Assembly: GCA_017408825.1 (NCBI GenBank)
Contig: JAFQTX010000037.1
Coordinates: 62,001 to 126,000 of the forward strand
Source of the DNA: Alistipes sp.
Lineage (GTDB): Bacteria; Bacteroidota; Bacteroidia; Bacteroidales; Rikenellaceae
Reading direction: 5' to 3'
Length of the DNA: 64,000 bases
Positions 16,739 through 26,254 of the stretch are shown here, piece after piece; position 1 is the stretch's first letter; every line of letters starts with the position of its first letter. A program made the position numbers and the translations under genes. The notes below the pieces were generated by a model. That model saw only the letters and a program-made list of their open reading frames with translations, was not told the DNA's origin and made no database searches.

Positions 16739-17978
16739 ACTCGTATTGGCCAGTCTTAAGACGCATAACCTCATCCTTGGTGAGGAAACGCCAAGCACCA
16801 CGCTTAAGGTTCTTCTTCGTTAGACCTGCGTAGTATACACGATCGAGCTTCTGCACGGTGTAGCCGAGGTGCTCGAACATACGACGCACGATACGGTTAC
16901 GACCCGAGTGAATCTCAACGCCTACGGTGCGCTTATCCTCAGAGGCGTATGCCACCTCATCGGCAAATATATCACCATCCTCGAGCGTGATACCCTCGGT
17001 GAGAGTATCCATATCGGCACGTGTAAGTGGCTTATCGAGAGTCACCTGATAGATCTTCTTCTTGTGGTACGAGGGGTGTGTAAGCTGACGTGTGATGTCG
17101 CCATCGTTGGTGATAAGGAGTAGTCCCAACGAGTTCTTGTCGAGGCGGCCTACGGGGTAAACACGCTCTGAGCAAGCATCACGCACAAGGTCCATCACGG
17201 TCTTATCGGCGTGAGGATCATCGAGCGATGTAACATATCCCTTAGGCTTGTTGAGTACCAAGTAGACATTCTTCTCGCCCTGGAGCTTCTCATCGTGGAA
17301 GCGCACCTCATCGGTAGGCAAAATCTTTGTACCCAGCTCTGTTACCACCTGACCATTTACGGTAACCACACCTGCGAGGATGTAGTCGTCGGCCTCACGG
17401 CGTGAGCATACGCCCGACTGCGATATGAAGCGGTTTAGGCGAATCTCGCCAGTCTGCTTATTGGGGTTATACTTGGGATATGTACGTGGTTTCTCCTCAC
17501 GGCGTGGTGCGAAGCTGCGCTTCTTGCCCTCCTGGCCAAATGAGCGACCATCAGGCTTAGTGCCAAAGCCACCCTTACGGCTATCGTTGCGACGTGGACG
17601 GAACTCCGAACGATCCGAGTTGAAGTTGCGCTCCTCCGAGCGGCGTGGACGGAACTCCGAACGATCTGAGTTAAAGTTGCGCTCCTCCGAGCGGCGTGGA
17701 CGATAATCCGAACGATCTGAGTTGAAGTTGCGCTCCTCCGAGCGGTTGCCACGCTCATACTCAGGACGTAGACGGTTGTCCGAAGTGAAGTGGGGGTTGA
17801 ACGATGAGCGTCGTGGCTGTGATGTGCTCTTAGCACGCTGATTGTTGTAACCCTCATCATTGGCCTCACGGCGAGGACGAGGACTGCGCTCAACACGCTC
17901 CGTAGAGCTTAGACGCTGGCGCTTGTCACGAGCAAAACGTGAGAGCGCAGCTGTTGAGTCTGTGTTCTTGCTTTTCAT
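16737..17978 (-). CDS. rluB: 23S rRNA pseudouridine synthase, RluB family, with repetitive N-terminal extension
   Basis: 413 residues from the ATG at 17978 (MKSKNTDSTAALSRF); upstream in-frame codons lie in the AT-rich promoter region. The first ~185 residues are a basic, disordered extension with a 17-residue unit (RSEERNFNSDRSEFRPR) repeated about three times. The S4 RNA-binding domain follows (RLNRFISQSGVCSRREADDYI), then the RsuA/RluB catalytic domain with the active-site Asp in YPVGRLDKNSLGLLLITNDG. It modifies a uridine in 23S rRNA. RluB versus RluE/RluF substrate choice cannot be settled by eye. Its stop codon overlaps a palindromic repeat module. Confidence 0.85.
   Translation of the reverse strand: MKSKNTDSTAALSRFARDKRQRLSSTERVERSPRPRREANDEGYNNQRAKSTSQPRRSSFNPHFTSDNRLRPEYERGNRSEERNFNSDRSDYRPRRSEERNFNSDRSEFRPRRSEERNFNSDRSEFRPRRNDSRKGGFGTKPDGRSFGQEGKKRSFAPRREEKPRTYPKYNPNKQTGEIRLNRFISQSGVCSRREADDYILAGVVTVNGQVVTELGTKILPTDEVRFHDEKLQGEKNVYLVLNKPKGYVTSLDDPHADKTVMDLVRDACSERVYPVGRLDKNSLGLLLITNDGDITRQLTHPSYHKKKIYQVTLDKPLTRADMDTLTEGITLEDGDIFADEVAYASEDKRTVGVEIHSGRNRIVRRMFEHLGYTVQKLDRVYYAGLTKKNLKRGAWRFLTKDEVMRLKTGQYE
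17593..17745 (-). repeat. 51-bp in-frame tandem repeat in rluB
   Basis: Three near-identical 51-bp units starting at 17593, 17644 and 17695, encoding the 17-residue Arg/Ser/Asn-rich repeat in the disordered N-terminal region. Copy number should vary easily by slippage. Confidence 0.85.
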
Positions 17979-18108
17979 TGTCAGTAAATACTCTATATAA
18001 AAATTGTACGCTGCAAAGGTAACTATTTTTCCGAGGTTTACAAACTTTTGCAAAATTAATGCCAAAAACGACGAAATATATTACCTTTGTGGCATTAATT
18101 GCTTAACG

Positions 18109-19455
18109 ATGAACAGAGATATACTTCGCATAGCCATACCCAATATTATTTCGAATGTCACCGTGCCCCTTATGGGCATTGCCTCGACCGTAATAGCGGG
18201 AAGAGTGGGTGGTAGCGATGCCGCCACAACCATAGGTGCACTCTCGATAGGTGTCACCATTTTCAACTTTATATACTGGAACACCTCGTTCATACGTATG
18301 GGCACAAGTGGGCTCACGGCACAGGCATATGGTGCTGGTGATAATCGCGAGACAACACTGATGCTATGGCGTGCTCTGGTGGTGGCCCTCGGCGTGGGCA
18401 TCTTGGCCTTTGCGTTGCAATACCCTATTGGCGAGTTTTCGATATGGTTTATGAGCACCGACGACACCTCGCTCGATGTGATCATCGCCGACTACTTCTA
18501 TACTCGTATATGGGCCGTGCCCGCAGGCATTATGCTCTTTGCCTTCAATGGCTGGCTCACGGGTATGCAGAATGCTGTGATACCCATGGCAGTGGCCATC
18601 GTCGTAAACCTAATACATATCGGGTGCAGCTATCTATTCTCGATCGCAGGAAGCATGGGTCTCGAGGGTATAGCCCTCGGCTCGGTGGTGGCACAATGGA
18701 CGGGTGTGGTGATTATGATCATCATCATCGCCACGAAGTACCGCAAGCATCTGGTGCGTGTGAGCCGTAGCGAGATATTCGACATCGCAGCGATGCGCAG
18801 GTTCTTCTCGATAAATGGCGACATCATCATCCGCACCTTCTGTCTTGTTGCCGTATACACATTCTTCACCAAGGCATCGGCCGATAGTGGCGACAATAAT
18901 ATCTTGGCCGTAAACGCTATACTCCTTCAGTTGTTCACGCTCTTCTCGTATATGAACGATGGCTTTGCATATGCTGCCGAGGCGCTTACAGGACGCTTTA
19001 TCGGCGCACGTGACAGCGCATCACTCAAGCGCTGCATCAAACTATGCCTCGTATGGTGCTTTGCCGTGTCGTTCATATTCATAGGCGTATACGTAAGTTG
19101 GTGGAGAGATATTTTCGCACTACTGGTAAGCCCCGAGCAGGGCGATGTATCGACTCTTCAGAGCGTTGCCGAGGAGTATATCGGCTGGATAATATTCATC
19201 CCTCTGGCCGCCGCACTACCCTTTGTTATGGATGGAATAATGGTGGGTGCTACACGTAGTCGCATTATGCGCAACTCGATGATATGGGCCTCGGTATGCT
19301 ACTTCGTATTGCTCTACGGCACACGCCCCTTTATCGGCAATAATGCCATATGGCTCGCCTTCTCGATGTATATGCTACTACGAGGTGTGTTCCAATACTT
19401 TATGTCGGACCGCCTCAGGGATATATACCACGAGGCGGACAAGAGGAGCTGTTAG
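18109..19455 (+). CDS. MATE-family multidrug/sodium antiporter
   Basis: 448 residues from the ATG at 18109 (MNRDILRIAIPNIISNVTVPLMGIASTVIAG), 20 bp downstream of a TACCTTTG box at 18082-18089. About twelve membrane segments, with the MATE signature of two homologous halves (PNIISNVTVPLMG... and the equivalent start after residue ~235). It would export drugs or metabolites using Na+ or H+. Closest in style to the DinF/NorM-like branch of Bacteroidales; substrate unknown. It is divergent from rluB, and their promoters share the AT-rich gap. Confidence 0.85.
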   Translation: MNRDILRIAIPNIISNVTVPLMGIASTVIAGRVGGSDAATTIGALSIGVTIFNFIYWNTSFIRMGTSGLTAQAYGAGDNRETTLMLWRALVVALGVGILAFALQYPIGEFSIWFMSTDDTSLDVIIADYFYTRIWAVPAGIMLFAFNGWLTGMQNAVIPMAVAIVVNLIHIGCSYLFSIAGSMGLEGIALGSVVAQWTGVVIMIIIIATKYRKHLVRVSRSEIFDIAAMRRFFSINGDIIIRTFCLVAVYTFFTKASADSGDNNILAVNAILLQLFTLFSYMNDGFAYAAEALTGRFIGARDSASLKRCIKLCLVWCFAVSFIFIGVYVSWWRDIFALLVSPEQGDVSTLQSVAEEYIGWIIFIPLAAALPFVMDGIMVGATRSRIMRNSMIWASVCYFVLLYGTRPFIGNNAIWLAFSMYMLLRGVFQYFMSDRLRDIYHEADKRSC

Positions 19456-19602
19456 AGTGCGTAGCCGAGCCTCCTAAATACAAGCGAAGCGCCCCTCAGA
19501 GCAAAGCGCCATACCAACTAAAACGCCCTAAAGTGAGGTATAATAAATTATTTTACTATCTTTGTGGTTGATGACTAATACTAACAACTAAATAACCTAA
19601 CA

Positions 19603-20991
19603 ATGAAAAGAGTATTAATATTTGCGGCTATGCTTCTCAGCATCGGCACACTCAGCGCACAGCAGCCCACAGGAGGCATCAGCGAGGCTATGCTCCAGGA
19701 GATTCGCTCATCGCACAAACTCACACAGGCCGACAAGGCTGCACACAACGCCATGGCGCAGACATCTATCGCTACGCTTGCTATAAATGGCGAAAACCTT
19801 GCAATGATCGACACACACTTCTCGCACCGTGTGAAGACAAAGGGTATCACAGACCAGCATCAGTCGGGACGCTGCTGGCTATTCACAGGCCTCAACGTGC
19901 TACGTGCCGAGATGATAGATAAGTACAACCTGCCAAGTATGAACTTCTCGCAGAACTACCTATTCTTCTACGACCAGCTCGAGAAGTGTAACCTATTCCT
20001 TCAGGCTGTTATCGACACCAAGCATCTTAAGATGGAGGACCGTCAGGTGGAGTGGCTGTTCAAGAACCCACTGAGCGACGGTGGTCAGTTTACTGGCGTA
20101 TCGAACCTCGTGATGAAGTATGGCGTAGTGCCTGCCGAGGTTATGCCCGAGAACTTCCAGACAAACAACACTGCACAGATCTCTAACCTCCTGAAGCTCA
20201 AGCTACGTGAGTATGGTCTGAAGCTCCGTGAGCAGAAGGATCGTCGTGCCCCCGCAGCACTCAAAGTCGAGATGCTCAAGGAGATCTACGGTATGCTGGT
20301 ACGTGCCTATGGTGTGCCTCCAACAGAGTTTGAGTGGACACGCTACGACAGCGAGGGTAAGGTGGTGGACACCAAGACCTACACACCACAGTCGTTCTAC
20401 AAGGAGTATTTCGGTGAGCTCGACCTCGAGAAGGACTTCGTGATGATTATGAACGACCCTACACGTGAGTATCATAAGGTATATGAGATCGAGTATGACC
20501 GCCACGTATATGATGGCGAGAACTGGGTATATCTAAACCTTCCTATCGAGGAGGTTAAGGCCTTGGCGATAGCATCAATCAAGGATAACACAGCGATGTA
20601 CTTCTCGTGCGACGTGGGCAAGTTCCTACTCTCGAAGAAGGGTACGCTCGATATCAACAACTTCGACTACGAGTCGCTATTGGGCGTTGAGTTCCCAATG
20701 ACCAAGGAGCAGCGTGTGCGCACCTTCGCAAGTGGCTCATCACACGCCATGACACTTATCGCCGTAGACCTCGACGAGGAGGGCAATGCCAAGAAGTGGA
20801 TGGTGGAGAATAGCTGGGGCCCACAGTCAGGCTGGCAGGGCAACCTCATTATGACCGACGAGTGGTTTGAGGAGTATATGTTCCGTGTGGTGGTAAACCG
20901 CAAGTATATCCCCGCAGAGACTCTTAAGCTCCTTGAGCAGAAGCCTATAATGCTCCCATCGTGGGATCCTATGTTCGGCTACGAGGAGTAA
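19603..20991 (+). CDS. pepC: Secreted C1B peptidase (aminopeptidase C / bleomycin hydrolase family)
   Basis: 462 residues with a signal peptide (MKRVLIFAAMLLSIGTLSAQ), unlike cytoplasmic PepC of Gram-positives but usual in Bacteroidota. Papain-like triad: Cys91 in QHQSGRCWLFTGLN, His in GSSHAMTLIAVD (near 380) and Asn in MVENSWGPQSGW (near 403). These enzymes form hexamers with an enclosed active site and trim peptides from the N-terminus. A TATCTTTG box at 19557-19564 lies about 40 bp upstream of the start. It leads a likely operon with the CYTH, DUF362 and 171-residue genes (gaps 11, 24 and 6 nt). Confidence 0.9.
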   Translation: MKRVLIFAAMLLSIGTLSAQQPTGGISEAMLQEIRSSHKLTQADKAAHNAMAQTSIATLAINGENLAMIDTHFSHRVKTKGITDQHQSGRCWLFTGLNVLRAEMIDKYNLPSMNFSQNYLFFYDQLEKCNLFLQAVIDTKHLKMEDRQVEWLFKNPLSDGGQFTGVSNLVMKYGVVPAEVMPENFQTNNTAQISNLLKLKLREYGLKLREQKDRRAPAALKVEMLKEIYGMLVRAYGVPPTEFEWTRYDSEGKVVDTKTYTPQSFYKEYFGELDLEKDFVMIMNDPTREYHKVYEIEYDRHVYDGENWVYLNLPIEEVKALAIASIKDNTAMYFSCDVGKFLLSKKGTLDINNFDYESLLGVEFPMTKEQRVRTFASGSSHAMTLIAVDLDEEGNAKKWMVENSWGPQSGWQGNLIMTDEWFEEYMFRVVVNRKYIPAETLKLLEQKPIMLPSWDPMFGYEE

Positions 20992-21002
20992 TCCAACACT
21001 CT

Positions 21003-21485
21003 ATGGCACAAGAGATTGAACGTAAATTCAGGGTTATGGGCGAGTTTCGACATCTCGCCCATAAATCGATACATATGGTTCAGGGCTACATAGCCTCGGG
21101 ACGTCGCACGGTGCGTGTGCGCATCAGCGACGACAAGGCGTGGCTTACGATCAAGGGGCCCTCGACAAACGGAGGCCTCACACGCTACGAGTGGGAGCGA
21201 GAGATCAGCCTAAAGGAGGCCTTAGAGCTTATACAGCTAAGCGAGGGTGCTACCATCGAAAAGCGCCGCCACATTGTCGAGTACGAGGGTCACACATTCG
21301 AGGTTGATGAGTTTGAGGGCGAGAACGCAGGTCTTATCATCGCCGAGGTGGAGCTACAATCCGAGGATGAGGAGTTTGAGCATCCCGAGTGGCTCGGACG
21401 AGAGGTTACGGGCATCAAACGCTACTACAACTCCCACCTTAGAGCCCACCCCTATCGTGAGTGGAGTGACGAGGAACGAGAGTAG
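21003..21485 (+). CDS. CYTH-domain protein (triphosphate tunnel metalloenzyme)
   Basis: 160 residues from the ATG at 21003. It starts with the diagnostic EIERKFRV (ExExK) motif and carries RTVRVRISDDKAWLTIKGP, YEWEREI and the late EVDEFEGENAGLIIAEVEL acidic strand, all hallmarks of the CYTH tunnel fold. Single-domain bacterial CYTH proteins of this length usually hydrolyse inorganic triphosphate rather than make cAMP. Cytoplasmic. It begins 11 nt after pepC, suggesting co-transcription. Confidence 0.9.
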   Translation: MAQEIERKFRVMGEFRHLAHKSIHMVQGYIASGRRTVRVRISDDKAWLTIKGPSTNGGLTRYEWEREISLKEALELIQLSEGATIEKRRHIVEYEGHTFEVDEFEGENAGLIIAEVELQSEDEEFEHPEWLGREVTGIKRYYNSHLRAHPYREWSDEERE

Positions 21486-21509
21486 AACAACACTAAATAA
21501 CAGAGAGAT

Positions 21510-22475
21510 ATGAAGAGATTAGCAACCCTACTTTTGGGCGCACTGGCCTTTGTCGCTTGCGCCGAGCAGACGCCTTCGGAAGAGCAGCTTCCAAAGGTAT
21601 ATATGACAACAGATATTTCACCCGATGGCCTTGTGAAGGTATATGAGGCTCTTGGCGTCAAGGCTGATGGCAAGGTGGCCGTTAAGATCTCGACAGGTGA
21701 GCCTGGGGGTAAGAACTATCTTAAGCCTGAGCTTATCGGCAAGCTCGTGCAGAGCGTCGAGGGCACCATCGTGGAGTGCAACACGGCCTATCGTGGTCGT
21801 AGGTTCTCAGCCGAGGAGCACCTCAAGGCAGCACGTGAGCACGGCTTTTTCGACATTGCCAACGTAGATATTATGGATGCCGAGGGCGAGATTAAGATCC
21901 CGGTGCAGGATACCACACACCTTAAGTACAACCTTGTGGGTAAGAATGTTGCCAACTACGACTTTATGATCAACCTTGCACACTTCAAGGGACACGCCAT
22001 GGGTGGCTTCGGCGGTGTGCTTAAGAATCAGTCTATCGGCGTGGCATCACGCAATGGCAAGGCATATATCCACTCGGTGGGTAACACCGAAGACCCAGAC
22101 AAGATGTGGGGCTTTACCGATAATCAGATTGGCTTCCTCGAGTCTATGGCTGCCGCAGCACAGTCTGTTCACGAATACTTTGGCGAGGGCGACATCGTAT
22201 ATATCAACGTGATGAACAATATGTCTATCGACTGTGACTGCGATGCACACCCTGCCGACCCACTGCTCAAGGATGTGGGCATTCTCGCATCTACCGACCC
22301 TGTAGCCTTGGACCAGGCGTGTCTTGACATCGTGATGAACATTAAACCCGAAGAGGGCAACGACAATGGCCCGCTACTCGAGCGCATCAAGGAGCGTCAC
22401 GGCACACACATTGTGGACTATGCCGAGAAGATTGGCCTTGGATCTAAGCGTTACGAGCTTGTAAACATCGACTGA
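21510..22475 (+). CDS. DUF362-domain lipoprotein
   Basis: 321 residues. Signal peptide with lipobox ALAFVAC, so membrane-anchored outside the cytoplasm. The body is DUF362: KVAVKISTGEPGGKNYLKPELIGKLV, NLAHFKGHAMGGFGGVLKNQSIG, and the late DPVALDQACLDIV. The ferredoxin-like CxxCxxC part found in some DUF362 proteins is absent; the CDCDAHPAD cluster near 245 may hold a metal. Function is not known. Third gene of the pepC operon. Confidence 0.8.
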   Translation: MKRLATLLLGALAFVACAEQTPSEEQLPKVYMTTDISPDGLVKVYEALGVKADGKVAVKISTGEPGGKNYLKPELIGKLVQSVEGTIVECNTAYRGRRFSAEEHLKAAREHGFFDIANVDIMDAEGEIKIPVQDTTHLKYNLVGKNVANYDFMINLAHFKGHAMGGFGGVLKNQSIGVASRNGKAYIHSVGNTEDPDKMWGFTDNQIGFLESMAAAAQSVHEYFGEGDIVYINVMNNMSIDCDCDAHPADPLLKDVGILASTDPVALDQACLDIVMNIKPEEGNDNGPLLERIKERHGTHIVDYAEKIGLGSKRYELVNID

Positions 22476-22481
22476 ATAGCT

Positions 22482-22997
22482 ATGCGTGGTGCGGTTGAGC
22501 AACTTCTCGACCGCTACCCCGCTGCTACACTCCAGGATGTGTATAAGTCAATGTTTCAGGATCGCTTTGGCGTTGCACACCTACTCTCGGGGCGTGATGC
22601 AGTACGGGAGTATATCGCCAAGGAGGTAGATAGCACCGAGGGCGAGTGCGAGGAGTATTACGAGGCGTGTGGCTGGCGTGGCGACTATGTTCGTGTAGAC
22701 CTTCGTGCGGTGCGTGACGGAGTGATTAGCCTCGATGAGCTTACCGAGAGGTTTATGCTTAGCGCCGAGCATAGCATCAGGGCTGATAGCAGAGCGTTGG
22801 AGAGGTGGCTCAGCGAGTGGATGACAATAAACGATGTATGCCGAGACCTGCTCATCACGATTGATGGCTACCAGCAAGACTCAGCAAAAATCGCAGAGCT
22901 TATCGCCACGGGCAAATATGTGGTACACCACAGCCGTAGATATAACAAGGCTTACCACCCCCACTACCGCATAGTACATCACACGTTGATACCATAA
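22482..22997 (+). CDS. Conserved hypothetical protein, 171 residues
   Basis: No signal peptide or membrane segment, so cytoplasmic. Helical in appearance, with conserved-looking patterns DVYKSMFQDRFGVAHLL and the His-rich end YVVHHSRRYNKAYHPHYRIVHH, which may bind metal or nucleic acid. I do not recognise the family. Last gene of the pepC operon (6-nt gap from DUF362), closed by a terminator. Confidence 0.7.
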   Translation: MRGAVEQLLDRYPAATLQDVYKSMFQDRFGVAHLLSGRDAVREYIAKEVDSTEGECEEYYEACGWRGDYVRVDLRAVRDGVISLDELTERFMLSAEHSIRADSRALERWLSEWMTINDVCRDLLITIDGYQQDSAKIAELIATGKYVVHHSRRYNKAYHPHYRIVHHTLIP

Positions 22998-23001
22998 AAA
23001 G

Positions 23002-23036
23002 TTAGAGGTTGCTTTAGGGCAACCTCTAATTTTTTA
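23002..23036 (+). terminator. Rho-independent terminator of the pepC operon
   Basis: Perfect 11-bp stem TTAGAGGTTGC / GCAACCTCTAA, loop TTTAGG, followed by TTTTTT. Confidence 0.9.
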
Positions 23037-23062
23037 GTCGGCATGTATCTTATACCGTAAGG

Positions 23063-23353
23063 CTATCGGCGGCGGGCCCAAGTCTCTTGCAGGATAGCGA
23101 ATACCACGACAAGGCCTATTATGATATAAGCAAACGTGCGCTCATGTTCGCCATAGAAGAGGATAAAGGGTATAAATATCGCAACGATAATAAGCATTGC
23201 GCCCGTAATAATACGCAGGCGAAGGAGGTTATATCGCTCGCTATTGCGCCGATACTGCTTGATAGCCCAGTCGGCCTTACCCATCAAAGTTGCAACGCCG
23301 AGTGCTACAAGTAGTAGCGTGGCAACTATCATCACAACTAATTGAATATCCAT
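23063..23353 (-). CDS. Small membrane protein (DUF3784-like)
   Basis: 96 residues with three membrane segments (IQLVVMIVATLLLVALGVATL; RIITGAMLIIVAIFIPFILFY; FAYIIIGLVVVFAILQETWA) and a short cytoplasmic loop GKADWAIKQYRRNSERYNLLRLR. The loop resembles the conserved GKxDWLIAGYNT region of DUF3784 proteins. Unknown function. It lies 18 nt downstream of the S41 peptidase gene. Confidence 0.65.
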   Translation of the reverse strand: MDIQLVVMIVATLLLVALGVATLMGKADWAIKQYRRNSERYNLLRLRIITGAMLIIVAIFIPFILFYGEHERTFAYIIIGLVVVFAILQETWARRR

Positions 23354-23371
23354 AATATATGAGTTTTTCGG

Positions 23372-24922
23372 TTAGTTCATCGCTGGGCGGTAGATAGTAT
23401 CCCATAGGTAGCTATCATCCTCGCTCTTAGCGTCAGCCTTGCGCTGTTTGCCATAGTTACGCACCACCCACTCCCAAAGCATATCACGTTCAGCGTTACG
23501 TAGCTCGATAGCAACATCTGGAGCTATATAGTCTGAGCTACGAGCCTCACGATCGGGGCGCACAAAGTGCTTATGGCTCACAGTAGCAACAGTTTTGGTG
23601 TTTGGGAGCATGCAATAGAGTAGATCTCCGTAGTGGCTTGGCTTGCCACCCGAAGGCTCGCCAACAATAATACCTATGCCGTTATCACGTGCGAGTGTAA
23701 GCAGCAGCGTAGCACTACTAAACGACTCCTTGCCCTCGACAAAGATTACATCGCCACGGAAGATACGCTCCGCATCGTGGTTTAGAATATGACGTGTAGA
23801 GTCTTGCTGTGACTCGGTATCAGCATCACTCACTCGGTTATGGTCGAAGCGCCACATGTCGTATACCCGACCAAGTTCCAGGGGCTTGCCATCGTAGGTA
23901 AACTCTCGATAGTAGGGATATGTCGAGTATAGAAGTTCCGACGTGCGCACATCTACACCGTAACGCTTAAGCTCCTCGATTGGATATAGCCACGAGAGCA
24001 GAACATCGCCAAGCATACTATTGCCACCGCCATTATACTGAAGATCAACAACAAGGGTCTTGACACCCTTAGCCTCAATCTCGGCCATCATCTCCTCGAT
24101 AAAGGTATCGAAGCGTGCCAACTGTTTATATTGAGGGAGTGTCACCCTATCGGCAAATTGGTTGAACTGGAGGTAGCATATACCCTCCTCGTCGAATATC
24201 GAATAGTCGAACAGCACATTGCGCTTTGCCGTAGTGCGGTTTGATGTGTCGCTCTGCAGCTGAGCTATGCGGAGCGTATTTCGTTGGATTGGCTCAATAT
24301 CTACGGTTGTACCATCGGCAAGCGTAAGCGTAAGCTGCTCCTGACTCATATCGAGGAACGACCAAAACTCCGTAAACATAAGGTAGTCCTTAACGAGGTT
24401 CTCGAAGTTGATATCGTTGTCGGCACTCACAATCTTTCGTGCCTGGGCGAGGATCTCCTTTAGCGGGCGACCACCAATGTGCGTAACACTCTTACCGAGC
24501 AATGCTCGATGCTCCTGAGAGGTGACATCTATAATAGCTGACTTATTGCCATTTATAGCCATACGCACAGGAAATATCATCTCCATATTGCTCCAATACG
24601 ATATGGCGGTATGTCCATCGCCAAGTTTGGCAGCAAGACGAGCCAACAGCAACTTAAAGCTGGCGACATCGCTAAGCGTTGCACACTCCTTATAGCTCTT
24701 ACGCACCTCACGACTAAGCTCCTTGCGGTGCTTAGCATCGGCATAGTATGGGTGGGTCGTTGCGAGCATATCGGCATATAGTAGCAGGTCTTGCTGATAG
24801 GCATTACCCGCTTGATACTCCTTTGTAGCCTCCACCTCAGAGCTATGATACTCCGCAATGTTCTGCGCACTAAGAGTGGTTACAGCAAGTACTGTAAATA
24901 GTGTAAATAGCATCTTCTTCAT
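23372..24922 (-). CDS. Secreted S41-family peptidase
   Basis: 516 residues, signal peptide MKKMLFTLFTVLAVTTLSAQ. A helical N-terminal region and a PDZ-like part (~125-165) precede the S41 core: VKTLVVDLQYNGGGNSMLGDVLLSWLYP, then VFVEGKESFSSATLLLTLARD, where the Ser of SFSSA is the expected nucleophile, then VGEPSGGKPSHYGD. It probably acts on peptides or envelope proteins in the periplasm; the substrate is unknown. It sits in a minus-strand run downstream of the SPFH and ribbon-helix-helix genes. Confidence 0.85.
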   Translation of the reverse strand: MKKMLFTLFTVLAVTTLSAQNIAEYHSSEVEATKEYQAGNAYQQDLLLYADMLATTHPYYADAKHRKELSREVRKSYKECATLSDVASFKLLLARLAAKLGDGHTAISYWSNMEMIFPVRMAINGNKSAIIDVTSQEHRALLGKSVTHIGGRPLKEILAQARKIVSADNDINFENLVKDYLMFTEFWSFLDMSQEQLTLTLADGTTVDIEPIQRNTLRIAQLQSDTSNRTTAKRNVLFDYSIFDEEGICYLQFNQFADRVTLPQYKQLARFDTFIEEMMAEIEAKGVKTLVVDLQYNGGGNSMLGDVLLSWLYPIEELKRYGVDVRTSELLYSTYPYYREFTYDGKPLELGRVYDMWRFDHNRVSDADTESQQDSTRHILNHDAERIFRGDVIFVEGKESFSSATLLLTLARDNGIGIIVGEPSGGKPSHYGDLLYCMLPNTKTVATVSHKHFVRPDREARSSDYIAPDVAIELRNAERDMLWEWVVRNYGKQRKADAKSEDDSYLWDTIYRPAMN

Positions 24923-24939
24923 AGCAGCAAGCGGTTTAA

Positions 24940-25143
24940 TTATTCGGCGTCTAATACGACCTCCTTAGTTTTACGTTTTGCACGAGGCTTGCGCCCACTG
25001 CGACGCAAAGCCTCGGCAATAATCCATTGCAGCTGACCATTGGTCGAACGAAACTCGTCGGCAGCCCACTTCTCGAGCGCCTCCATCGTCTCGCTGTCAA
25101 TGCGAAGTACAAAGCTGCGCATATTTGACTCCTTCGTAGCCAT
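24940..25143 (-). CDS. Ribbon-helix-helix (Arc-like) DNA-binding protein
   Basis: 67 residues from the ATG at 25143 (MATKESNMRSFVLRIDSETMEALEKWA). One beta-strand plus two helices, with the RHH pattern SFVLRIDxxTMEALEKWAxxEFRSTNGQLQWIIAEALRRSGR; the C-terminus is basic. Dimers of such proteins bind operator DNA. It lies 19 nt after the SPFH gene; an Arc-like protein behind an SPFH gene is a pairing I recall from Bacteroidota, which suggests the RHH protein controls the SPFH operon. Confidence 0.85.
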   Translation of the reverse strand: MATKESNMRSFVLRIDSETMEALEKWAADEFRSTNGQLQWIIAEALRRSGRKPRAKRKTKEVVLDAE

Positions 25144-25162
25144 AGGGGGACTTTTTACTCTA

Positions 25163-26098
25163 TTAGTTATGCAAAGTACCGGTATTGACAACAGGCTGCG
25201 CCGCCTCATCAGCACAGAGGACAACGAGCAGGTTGCTCACCATAGCCGCCTTACGCTCCTCGTCAAGCTCCACTACCTCCTCGGTCGAAAGACGCTCAAG
25301 GGCAATCTTTACCATTGATACAGCACCCTCAACAATCTTCTCACGTGCCGAGATGATAGCATCTGCCTGCTGGCGACGAAGCATTGCTGCAGCAATCTCT
25401 GGAGCATATGCAAGGTAGTTAAGGCGTGCCTCGATAACCTCGATACCGGCAATCGAGAGGCGGTCGTTTAGCTCGTCGGTAAGGCGGTCGTTAATCTCGT
25501 CACCACCCGAGCGCAGTGTCACCTCGTCGCTGTCAGCATTGGTATTCTCATCGTAGGCATACATACCGGCGACCTGACGTAGTGCCGAGTCGCTCTGCAC
25601 TGCCACAAAGTTCTCGAGCACGTTCATACGTGTGTTCGACGTAGCGCCAACAACCTCAGGAGCATCAATCTCAAATACAGCATTATAAGCACCATCGTTC
25701 TTAATCTTCCACACAACCACCAAGCCGATAAGGATTGGGTTACCCGCCTTGTCGTTCACCTTGATTGGGTCTACATTGAGGTTACGTGCTCGCATAGAGA
25801 GCTTCTTAGCGGTCATAAAAGGGTTGATCCACCAGAAACCTGTGTCGTAGAACGTGCCACGATAGTTACCAAAGAAGAGCAATACACGTGACTCGTTAGG
25901 CTCAAGCATGATGTAGCCAAAGAGCATTAGGAAGCCAGCGATGGCCGTAATGATAAGTGCCGCAAGTGCCCATACGACGGGTGTCTCACTCCCTGCAAGA
26001 ACGATGATCGAATAGACCATAGCAGCCAACAATAGAAGGTTGGCAATAAGTGCAACGAAGCCATTGAGCTTCCATCCCGAATAAGTGTAGTTTTTCAT
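25163..26098 (-). CDS. SPFH/prohibitin-domain membrane protein
   Basis: 311 residues from the ATG at 26098 ([17 protein letters not shown]). Two N-terminal membrane segments are followed by the SPFH core ([55 protein letters not shown]) and a helical C-terminus with [36 protein letters not shown], as in stomatin/flotillin-like proteins. These oligomerise on membranes and organise or protect membrane proteins. A full promoter lies upstream. It is transcribed with the RHH gene and probably with the S41 peptidase. Confidence 0.9.
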   Translation of the reverse strand: MKNYTYSGWKLNGFVALIANLLLLAAMVYSIIVLAGSETPVVWALAALIITAIAGFLMLFGYIMLEPNESRVLLFFGNYRGTFYDTGFWWINPFMTAKKLSMRARNLNVDPIKVNDKAGNPILIGLVVVWKIKNDGAYNAVFEIDAPEVVGATSNTRMNVLENFVAVQSDSALRQVAGMYAYDENTNADSDEVTLRSGGDEINDRLTDELNDRLSIAGIEVIEARLNYLAYAPEIAAAMLRRQQADAIISAREKIVEGAVSMVKIALERLSTEEVVELDEERKAAMVSNLLVVLCADEAAQPVVNTGTLHN

Positions 26099-26194
26099 AG
26101 TTATAAGGTTTAGTTTAACAACGCCTTGACTCAATTTTTTTGTTAGCTAAAGCAGATGACTGCTTTTATATAAAATAATATCATTTTGATATCA

Positions 26195-26226
26195 CAAAGA
26201 TATATCATATTTTTTGTATCTACAAA
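26195..26226 (-). promoter_or_regulatory. Promoter of the SPFH operon
   Basis: On the minus strand TTTG (26226-26223) and TATCTTTG (26202-26195), spaced 20 bp, about 97 bp before the SPFH start. This leaves a long AT-rich leader where the RHH protein could act. Confidence 0.75.
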
Positions 26227-26254
26227 CATTTTTGCAGATTTTTTTCAAAAAAAA

